DNA of 64,000 nt. Origin: Bacteroidales bacterium Bact_19 (GTDB lineage Bacteria; Bacteroidota; Bacteroidia; Bacteroidales; ML635J-15). This document shows, piece after piece, positions 57,734-64,000 of the stretch. The translations under genes were made by a program, and so were the position numbers. The first letter of the stretch is position 1; each line of letters opens with the position of its first letter. Location of the stretch: positions 1-64,000 of the forward strand of contig LUZK01000026.1 of assembly GCA_001603595.1 (NCBI GenBank), read 5' to 3'. The notes beneath the pieces are model-generated. The model had not been told where the DNA came from. It made no database searches and saw only the letters and a list, made by a program, of their open reading frames with translations.

Positions 57734-58564
57734 TTATTTTTCTTCACTTTCATCTTCATTTTTTTCTTTAATGATATCGCAAACACATCTAAATCCAATC
57801 CAGCTTTCAGGTTTATAATATCTAAAATCCGTGAGGACAGTAACTTCTTCGGGACGTTGTCGCCATGAACCCCCTTTTGCAATTCCATACTCATCAATCA
57901 TTTCAGCGACATTACCTAAAATATGATAAATCCCAATTACGTTTGGACTATAAGAATGCACAGGAACTGTAATTTCAGATTCAACCGGAGCTTTTATGTA
58001 ATCATCTCCAAAATTAAATTTAAAAACCTCGTAAAGAGCTATTTTTTCTTTTAACAATAGCTTTCTTATTTTTCGGGGAAAATCATAAGCAGCAGCTTCC
58101 TCCCATTCCTTTCTTGTGGGCAATCTGAATTTTATACGCTTTGGTATCTGAACATTACTAATATCTGTACCCGGTTTGATTTTATTTTCTTTGAAATAAA
58201 TATATTCATTAACTCTATCTGTTCTCCACTCACAGTACTTTACGGCTTGCTCATAGGTTACACCAACAACAGGATAATTGGCATAAGCCGGATGACGTAA
58301 ATAAAGCGATACATAAGCCAATCTTGTTTTCGTTCCCCAGACTGTTGTATCAGGCAATATCGAAATAAACTCAGGACTTTTAGGACCATATTTTTTGGCT
58401 GTCCAGTACATATACTCTCTGTAATTGAGATTTGTAACCTCAAATTTGTCAATGTAGGTACTGTCATTAAGTTTAACTGTTCCGGGAGGTACAATTCTTT
58501 TTTGAGAAAACAAACTATAAAAAAACAAAATCTGAAATACTAACAAAATTAAAGTCGTCTTCAT
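57734..58564 (-). CDS. SUMF1/formylglycine-generating-enzyme-like secreted protein (GldK-related)
   Basis: 276 residues with a signal peptide ending near FYSLFSQ (about 20) but without a lipobox Cys. The SUMF1 fold shows GTVKLNDSTYIDKFEVTNLNYREYM near 28-52, YPVVGVTYEQAVKYCEWRT near 100-118, RLPTRKEWEEAA near 152-163, LGNVAEMIDEYGIAKGGSWR near 223-242 and WIGFRCV near 262. This pattern is shared by GldK, the type IX secretion lipoprotein. The missing lipobox and short length make it a paralogue rather than GldK itself. It probably has no sulfatase-activating function, as the paired active-site Cys near the C-terminus are not both present. Confidence 0.8.
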   Translation of the reverse strand: MKTTLILLVFQILFFYSLFSQKRIVPPGTVKLNDSTYIDKFEVTNLNYREYMYWTAKKYGPKSPEFISILPDTTVWGTKTRLAYVSLYLRHPAYANYPVVGVTYEQAVKYCEWRTDRVNEYIYFKENKIKPGTDISNVQIPKRIKFRLPTRKEWEEAAAYDFPRKIRKLLLKEKIALYEVFKFNFGDDYIKAPVESEITVPVHSYSPNVIGIYHILGNVAEMIDEYGIAKGGSWRQRPEEVTVLTDFRYYKPESWIGFRCVCDIIKEKNEDESEEK

Positions 58565-58719
58565 AATAACTAATTAAAAAATTTTAACAAATTTCATTTT
58601 TTTTTTTAATAATTCAAATGATTGTTAAAATTTATTGATAAAATTGTTTATAAATAATTCTGAAGATTTTTGGCTATTAAAACAAATAATTTTAATTTAG
58701 TCTAAAATTATAATTAAAA

Positions 58720-59169
58720 ATGGAAATAAAAAATTACAACTTATCAATAAAGGCAATTTTAACGGATTACCTCGAAAGAAAAGGTTACAGAAAAACTCCC
58801 GAAAGGTTTGCCATACTTGACGAAATATATAGCAGAGAAGGACATTTCGACATAGAAAGCTTGTATATATCAATGAAAAATAAAAATTATCAGGTTAGCC
58901 GAGCTACATTATACAATAATATAGATATTTTGATTGATGCAGGCTTAATTATTAAGCATCAATTCGGGAAAAATCACAGTACATATGAAAAAGCCTATCA
59001 ATGCGGTCAACACGACCACATGATTTGTTCAAGTTGCGGGAAAGTAATTGAGTTTTGCGACCCTCGAATTTCAGAAATAGAAAAAACCTTAAAAAAGAAT
59101 TTTAATTTTGATATTACGCATCATTCTTTGTATTTTTACGGCATTTGTAAAGATTGTAAAACTAGGTAA
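58720..59169 (+). CDS. Fur-family metal-responsive repressor
   Basis: 149 residues. A winged-helix N-terminal domain ([29 protein letters not shown], then [19 protein letters not shown] as recognition helix) is followed by the dimerisation domain with metal ligands [15 protein letters not shown] (about 94-108) and a second CxxC in CKDCKTR at the end. Both CxxC pairs of the structural zinc site are present. Whether it senses iron, peroxide or zinc cannot be told. The leader contains AT-rich palindromic sequence (AAAATTATAATTAAAA around 58704-58719) that could be its own operator. purA follows 23 bases downstream. Confidence 0.9.
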   Translation: MEIKNYNLSIKAILTDYLERKGYRKTPERFAILDEIYSREGHFDIESLYISMKNKNYQVSRATLYNNIDILIDAGLIIKHQFGKNHSTYEKAYQCGQHDHMICSSCGKVIEFCDPRISEIEKTLKKNFNFDITHHSLYFYGICKDCKTR

Positions 59170-59192
59170 TTTTTTTTTTAATTGCGGATAAG

Positions 59193-60458
59193 ATGAAAGT
59201 AGATGTTTTGTTAGGGCTCCAATGGGGTGATGAAGGAAAAGGAAAAATTGTTGACGTTATCACACCAAAATATGATATTATAGCTAGGTTTCAAGGAGGT
59301 CCCAATGCCGGACACACCCTTGAATTTAATGGGATAAAACATGTTTTACACACTATTCCTTCAGGTATTTTTCATGATAACACCGTAAATTTAATAGGTA
59401 ATGGAGTTGTTATTGACCCTATTATTCTAAAAAAAGAAATTCTTGAAGCTCAAAAAATCGGAGCTAATCTTAAAGAAAATCTTTTAATAAGCAATAAAGC
59501 ACAACTTATTTTACCGTCTCACCGTATTCTTGATAAAGTATACGAAGAAACAAAAGCAGAAAAGAAGATTGGAAGTACGCTTAAAGGCATAGGACCGGCA
59601 TATACCGATAAAACAGCAAGAATAGCCGTCAAAACAGGAGATATATTTGATAGTAAATGTTTTATCGAAAAATATAATAATGCCAAAAGCCATCACATAA
59701 AAATTTTGAATGGTTACAATTATTTTGAAAGTTTTGATGAACTTGAAAAACAATGGTTCGATGCTGTTGAATTTTTAAAACAATTTAAATTTGTTAATTC
59801 AGAAAATTATGTAAATCAAGCAATTAAATTAAAAAAATCTATTCTGGCCGAAGGTGCTCAAGGTTCACTGTTGGATATAGATTTTGGTTCCTACCCTTAT
59901 GTTACTTCATCAAACACAACCTGTTCGGGAGTATGCACAGGATTAGGAATATCGCCTAAAAAGGTAGGTAAAGTTTATGGGATTGTAAAGGCATATTGCA
60001 CAAGAGTTGGTAGTGGCCCATTCCCAACAGAACTCACTGACGAAATCGGGCAATATCTTAGAGACAAAGGACACGAATATGGTTCAACTACAGGAAGACC
60101 TCGTCGTTGTGGATGGCTCGACCTTGTTGCTCTTAAGTACTCCATAATGCTTAATGGTGTTGATAAACTTATTGTTACAAAAGCAGATGTGCTAAGCGGA
60201 TTAGATACGTTAAAAGTTGCAGTAGCTTATAAAGTAAACGGAGAAATTACAACAGAAATGCCTTATGATTTAAGCTCAATTAGCGAAATTATCTACGACG
60301 AATTACCAGGCTGGAAAAAAGATATTTCCAAATGTAGCAAATTTGAAGAATTACCTGTTGAACTTCACAACTATTTAAAGTACATTTCAGTAAATACGGG
60401 AGTAAAAATAAAATACCTAAGCGTTGGTCCCGACAGATCTCAAACGCTTAAAATTTAA
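59193..60458 (+). CDS. purA: Adenylosuccinate synthetase PurA
   Basis: 421 residues, the normal length. PurA joins IMP and aspartate with GTP to form adenylosuccinate, the first committed step to AMP. Motifs: QWGDEGKGKIVD near 10-21 (GTP and catalytic Asp), GGPNAGHTLEF near 35-45 (catalytic His), GSTLKGIGPAYTDKTAR near 127-143 and TSSNTTCSGVCTGLG near 236, then GSTTGRPRRCGWLDL near 297. It is probably transcribed with fur and ends in a strong bidirectional terminator whose stem includes the stop codon. Confidence 0.97.
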   Translation: MKVDVLLGLQWGDEGKGKIVDVITPKYDIIARFQGGPNAGHTLEFNGIKHVLHTIPSGIFHDNTVNLIGNGVVIDPIILKKEILEAQKIGANLKENLLISNKAQLILPSHRILDKVYEETKAEKKIGSTLKGIGPAYTDKTARIAVKTGDIFDSKCFIEKYNNAKSHHIKILNGYNYFESFDELEKQWFDAVEFLKQFKFVNSENYVNQAIKLKKSILAEGAQGSLLDIDFGSYPYVTSSNTTCSGVCTGLGISPKKVGKVYGIVKAYCTRVGSGPFPTELTDEIGQYLRDKGHEYGSTTGRPRRCGWLDLVALKYSIMLNGVDKLIVTKADVLSGLDTLKVAVAYKVNGEITTEMPYDLSSISEIIYDELPGWKKDISKCSKFEELPVELHNYLKYISVNTGVKIKYLSVGPDRSQTLKI

Positions 60459-60486
60459 CCACAGAAAATTTTTGTGGTTAAATTTT
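60450..60486. terminator. Bidirectional terminator between purA and the aldehyde oxidoreductase gene
   Basis: A perfect 14-bp stem (AAAATTTAACCACA and its complement at 60473-60486) has a 9-base loop. The purA stop codon lies inside the left arm, and the convergent gene ends 5 bases away, so one hairpin serves both. Confidence 0.8.
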
Positions 60487-60490
60487 GCAA

Positions 60491-62371
60491 TTAAATAGGA
60501 AACTCTCTCAATAACTCATGAACGCCTTTATGAATTTCATACCAAAAATCATAAGCAGCTTCATGCTTATTTTCTTCGAAACGTTTCACCCAATAATCAA
60601 GTTCGGAATTATTCTTTTCGGTCTTTTGTTTAAGTTTTAAAAATGTAAAGACATAGTCAATATTTCTTTCTGATTCCCAGAAAACGCTGGAGTTACGGCT
60701 ATTAATTCTACTAGCAGCCAAATCAATTGATTTTAAAAATCCCTCTTTGTCTCCAAACAATTTCTGCACTATATCAGGCATAATGTCTTCTGCCCATGCT
60801 CTATGGAATCTGCAAATACCAAGATTGTCGAGAATAAGTTCTTTTTTCATTCTAGTTGCAGATATTCTTCCTAATTCACGTGGAGAGAAAAATGCTCTGC
60901 CATAATCGTTGTAGTATTTTCCCATAATACCCATTGGAGACAAAACTCCGGGAGTCCAATACTGATTTGGCACCATCCAACCTTGGCGAGCAAATGCGGT
61001 ATAAACAAATTTATCCATTATTTCTTTTGAAATGCATTTTGCCCAAGCTCTTGCAATTTTACGGGCACCAAGGCTCAAATCTATTTTTGATTCCGGTTTA
61101 ACTATTTCATCAAGTAAAGCAATTGCCAAATTTGCATTGTGCATAGAATCATTTACCAGATCAAAATTATTTACATCCCATTTTGGTTTTCCTTTAACAC
61201 CGAGCTCTTCTTCGCCGAGTAATCCTGAATCCATGCAATCCAACAACCAAGCTAAAACCCCACCGATGGAAATTGCATCAAATCCTAAACTATCGGCCTT
61301 ATGATTTAATTTTTCTGCAGCACGTTGGTCGAAGATTCCACAAAGTGGTCCCATTGTATGATATGGTTCGTAATCTTTTTTAAATTCATCTTTCATTTTT
61401 TTACAAACAGCAACACAAGGCTCACCACAATTTTTGAATTGTTTGGGCATTATTGTTTCTTCATTAAACTGTGCCAGATAATGATCGAGAACAAATTCCT
61501 TGTGTATTTTGAGTCTTTCTTCACTTGACCAGTAAATAGTTCTGTAATTGAAAGCAGTCATGTGTTCGCCTAATGAAGCATAATTAACACCGAATGTGCC
61601 ACCAGTGTTAAAATTCGGGTCATATCTGTATTTTGTTGTTGCTTCAAGATCTTTTGCCGACAATTTTTTATTATATCTATCTTCGAACCATTGATCTGCA
61701 ACTTTTCGGTCACGGAAGTCCTCGTCAACAAATGTTCCACCATAAATCACAGCAGCAATTCCATGTTCTGTTAGAAGTTTAGTTCCAAAACCTCCTCTAC
61801 CTGCCCAGGTATCTACATAAGTCAGTAAACCTTTTTTTACAGGTGCCGAGCAAATAGCTCCTATATCCGTATATTTTGATGCCGGACCAACGGCTAAAAC
61901 TCTTGGGTCTTCTTCGTATCTGTCGCCAAAAAGATTTAAAGCATGTTGCATCATAGCATAAACCCCTTTTCTGCCTTGTTGCCACACCTTATCAACATCA
62001 ACAGGAACAATTTCTATCTGAATTTCTTCACCATGAATACGGTTAAGATATAAAATTGAAGGAGTTACAGCTTTTCCCTTGATTGAAAGCATATTTATCC
62101 CCAAATTATCGAATACAAGACCTGCACCACCCATACTCGAAATATAAAAGCCATGCCAGCAAGGACTTATGCCGGTAAATATAAGACGATTAGACCCAGG
62201 GAAAATTGAGCCTGCCAATAATCCAGTGCCAATGTTAAGACTATTATGTTTATATGCCAAATGTAATCCTAAATCAACAGGTCCCCAAAATTTTCCGATA
62301 TTGAATCGCATGGTTTTATAAAATCCGCTGCCTGCATCAATCATTAAAGTTTTTAACTGTGATTGTAACAT
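60491..62371 (-). CDS. aor: Tungsten/molybdenum aldehyde:ferredoxin oxidoreductase
   Basis: 626 residues. The AOR family oxidises aldehydes to acids (or the reverse) with a bis-pyranopterin metal centre and one [4Fe-4S] cluster, coupled to ferredoxin. Domain 1 contains GISPCWHGFYISSMGGAG near 67-84 and WAGRGGFGTKLLTEHGIAAV near 189-208. The cluster ligands are Cys315, Cys319 and Cys323 (NCGEPCVAVCKK) and Cys520 (NLGICRFHRAW). In the archaeal enzyme the first two are spaced CxxC, and here there is one more residue between them. It is a single gene with a -7 element at 62396-62403. It fits with KorAB as part of ferredoxin-based metabolism. Confidence 0.9.
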   Translation of the reverse strand: MLQSQLKTLMIDAGSGFYKTMRFNIGKFWGPVDLGLHLAYKHNSLNIGTGLLAGSIFPGSNRLIFTGISPCWHGFYISSMGGAGLVFDNLGINMLSIKGKAVTPSILYLNRIHGEEIQIEIVPVDVDKVWQQGRKGVYAMMQHALNLFGDRYEEDPRVLAVGPASKYTDIGAICSAPVKKGLLTYVDTWAGRGGFGTKLLTEHGIAAVIYGGTFVDEDFRDRKVADQWFEDRYNKKLSAKDLEATTKYRYDPNFNTGGTFGVNYASLGEHMTAFNYRTIYWSSEERLKIHKEFVLDHYLAQFNEETIMPKQFKNCGEPCVAVCKKMKDEFKKDYEPYHTMGPLCGIFDQRAAEKLNHKADSLGFDAISIGGVLAWLLDCMDSGLLGEEELGVKGKPKWDVNNFDLVNDSMHNANLAIALLDEIVKPESKIDLSLGARKIARAWAKCISKEIMDKFVYTAFARQGWMVPNQYWTPGVLSPMGIMGKYYNDYGRAFFSPRELGRISATRMKKELILDNLGICRFHRAWAEDIMPDIVQKLFGDKEGFLKSIDLAASRINSRNSSVFWESERNIDYVFTFLKLKQKTEKNNSELDYWVKRFEENKHEAAYDFWYEIHKGVHELLREFPI

Positions 62372-62387
62372 ATCCTTTTGTTTTTAT

Positions 62388-62395
62388 TATTTTTG
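62388..62395 (+). promoter_or_regulatory. -7 promoter element of the secreted protein gene at 62463
   Basis: The site reads TATTTTTG on the plus strand and directly abuts the minus-strand -7 element of the aldehyde oxidoreductase gene. The two share the palindrome TTTGCAAA. Confidence 0.5.
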
Positions 62396-62403
62396 CAAAG
62401 ATA
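62396..62403 (-). promoter_or_regulatory. -7 promoter element of the aldehyde oxidoreductase gene
   Basis: The minus strand reads TATCTTTG, 24 bases upstream of the ATG, back to back with the plus-strand element. Confidence 0.55.
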
Positions 62404-62462
62404 TTATTTTTACTTAAATTCAGTGAGAATATTCAATAAAAACATACCAAAACCCTGAATAA

Positions 62463-62747
62463 ATGAAAGTAATAAAGTTTCTGGTTCCTTTAATTGTAGT
62501 TTTTTCATTTGTAAATGCTAATGCACAAAAAACTGCAAAAAGCATAATTGAAAAAGAAGTTGTGAAATTACTCGAAAAAGATAAAGTGCTTTTATCAGAA
62601 GTTGAGAAAAAATGTGAAGGAGATTGCTCCTATTCAGGTCTTTGGAAAAATAAAAAACAAAAAAAGAAATTTCTTGATTTTGATCAAAAACTAAAAACTA
62701 AATTATTAAGCAACTTAAGTACTCCTTCTTTTTTGATAATTCGATAA
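62463..62747 (+). CDS. Secreted protein of unknown function, N-terminal piece before a frameshift
   Basis: 94 residues to the TAA at 62745-62747. There is a clear signal peptide (MKVIKFLVPLIVVFSFVNANA), then a Lys/Glu-rich helical part with two close Cys (KKCEGDCSYSGLWK near 49-62). The last residues before the stop (STPSFLIIR) are out of step with the much longer open frame that takes over at 62702 in the -1 frame and continues to the window end. The join lies at the T run 62729-62734. I read this as the start of the same gene, so the stop is probably not the true end. Confidence 0.7.
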   Translation: MKVIKFLVPLIVVFSFVNANAQKTAKSIIEKEVVKLLEKDKVLLSEVEKKCEGDCSYSGLWKNKKQKKKFLDFDQKLKTKLLSNLSTPSFLIIR

Positions 62748-64000
62748 TTAAAACCGAACTTTCATTTCCGAACAAATCTCTCAATTTTCTGGGGAGTGTA
62801 ATTATTAGAGATAACTATTTCGATGCTATAAACGAAAAGAAAACTCCGGATTTACCGGTTTTGATTTCCGAAAATCAGTTTTTACTACCATCACCAAACA
62901 CCTCCACAAGTTCGTATTTATTGGCATTTAATTCGGAAAAATTTTTCAATACATCTCTCAACAATCAATTATCAGGAGAGTTTAAAGATTATTTTAAAGC
63001 TAAATTTGATTTAATAAGCAAAGTTTCTGAATCAGAACGAAACAATTTACTGGCAGCAGCAGGAATTTTTACCAACAGACTTGCCGAAATTTTCGAAAAT
63101 CTCGAAACGATTTCCTCAAAAGACTTTTCACCGGTTTATTATTTGTGGTTAAATCACTGCAAAGGTAATGTTAACCCAGGAGATAAAATAATTAAGGCTT
63201 TTGAAGGACTTTGTGTTTACATAAGAAAAGGGATAAATTCTGAACATCAAACTTCTTTAGAAATAAATTCCGGATTTAACATTAATGCTTTTCCATTTGT
63301 GAATATTCAAACAAACCAATCGAATGAATGGATATTTAATTATAAATTAAACATTTCCCAAAATACCTATGATATTTATATGTTCGACATACCCGAACTT
63401 ACAGAACTTCCCTCAAGCTCAAAAATACTTAATTGTTGGAAACGATTAAGTTCTAACTGCCATATTGACTTTGTAAGCTCAAATATGTTGGTTAGCGGCA
63501 AAAAATTACAACTAAGAGTCAAGTTCGGTCCAATTGCCGATTTTGAATCAATAAAAAACATTATACTCGATGAAAAATATACACTAAGCAAAATTCCGGA
63601 TAATAAAAAGTTTGTAAAATCAATAAAAATCACCTCCGATCCCGGAAAAATTTCAATTGATGACGATAATTTTTGTTACTTAATTGTTGAGGTTTTAAGA
63701 GATGAAAACTTTATTTCACTTAATTATTCAACATTATCTACTATTATCAGCAATAATCTTTATTTGAGACTATACTACGATATCTCGTGCGGCAAAGATA
63801 CACTGGATATTAAATATGCTCCCGTAGAAATAATTACGGAAAGATTTCCTTCACCAAGAGCAGATTATGAAATTAAACCGGTTAAATTGGACAAGTTTTT
63901 TGAATACTCTTCAATAATTAATTTTTATTCTAATAATACGCAATTCAGTGTTGGAACAGCACCTTTTCCGCCACGAATTACGGAATTAAAAGTTATTAGC
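62729..64000 (+). CDS. Secreted protein of unknown function, main part in -1 frame, runs off the window
   Basis: The frame is open from 62702 to the last base (over 420 codons) without a stop and has no ATG in its first 220 codons, so it must be entered from the preceding signal-peptide frame. After the junction at the six T (62729-62734) it reads FFDNSIIKTELSFPNKSLNF and continues in strongly coding-like sequence. It is rich in Ser, Asn, Phe and Ile and probably extracellular beta structure. No membrane segment or known motif was recognised. The 3' end is outside the window. Confidence 0.7.

Noticed and set aside
63376-63633. Minus-strand frame of 85 codons near the window end
   Set aside because: It is antisense to the long plus-strand frame of the secreted protein, which is open for more than 400 codons.

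Overview
The window is 64 kb of AT-rich DNA (roughly two thirds A+T) from a member of the Bacteroidota, most likely an anaerobic Bacteroidales-type organism. Four things point there. The gene families are typical of the phylum (DUF3276, DUF5606, DUF1573, a PorE-like OmpA protein, a PorV/PorQ-like barrel protein, SUMF1/GldK-like protein, TonB-like protein, AMP nucleosidase, LuxC-type acyl-CoA reductase). The gene order nusB-DUF1573-yajC-ybbR-coaE is familiar from the phylum. Shine-Dalgarno sequences are mostly absent. At least fifteen places carry the characteristic -7 promoter element TAnnTTTG, in the best cases with TTTG about 20 bases upstream. Anaerobic or low-redox metabolism is suggested by KorAB (2-oxoacid:ferredoxin oxidoreductase) and a tungsten/molybdenum aldehyde:ferredoxin oxidoreductase.

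Layout. 1-477 is the 3' end of an unknown gene. 540-5714 (minus) is one compact operon: AMP nucleosidase, RNase Z, SurE, a small membrane protein, LpxB and a SpoIID-like protein. 5857-7405 holds a candidate small RNA, an XRE regulator with palindromic operator-like repeats, and an 800-base AT-rich gap. 7406-14337 (minus) encodes a MATE exporter, a serine hydrolase, a PorE-like OmpA protein, QueE and a papain-like peptidase. 14821-18173 holds a tetranucleotide repeat, typA, tRNA-Arg and rimO. 18209-24448 is mainly plus-strand housekeeping (nusB, yajC, ybbR, coaE, a TerB-DnaJ protein). 24449-28395 (minus) is lysS-nhaC-small protein. 28785-31410 is recJ and a universal stress protein. 31407-35309 (minus) is purE with two envelope proteins. 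35391-37112 is hpt and a double-length adenylate kinase. 37161-39599 (minus) is GtrA, an O-methyltransferase and an M16 peptidase. 39814-43883 is tRNA-Phe plus a six-gene plus-strand operon with acyl-CoA reductase, miaA and thioredoxin. 43910-48912 (minus) is korB, korA and tex. 49141-57601 is an operon with a TonB-like protein, enoyl-CoA hydratase, two ketosynthase III-SDR fusion proteins and a tricorn-type protease. 57734-62371 holds a SUMF1 protein, fur, purA and the aldehyde oxidoreductase. 62463-64000 is a secreted protein gene broken by a -1 frameshift and running off the window.

Most of the window is ordinary chromosome without insertion sequences, CRISPR arrays or defence islands. The least ordinary item is the operon at 49141-57601. 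It pairs two tandem ketosynthase-reductase fusion proteins with an enoyl-CoA hydratase. Both ketosynthase domains keep Cys-His-Asn, but in the second protein both catalytic residues of the reductase are replaced in a gap-free alignment (Ser to Asn, Tyr to Trp). This looks like a small dedicated acyl-chain-building system with one catalytic and one degenerate reductase. Other unusual items are a tandem adenylate kinase with a degenerate second half, a GTTA tetranucleotide repeat directly after the stop codons of two unrelated genes 43 kb apart, a roughly 85-nt candidate small RNA, a tex leader made almost wholly of (AAT)8, and a face-to-face promoter pair built on the palindrome TTTGCAAA.

All functional calls were made by reading motifs in the translated sequence. 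No database search was run.
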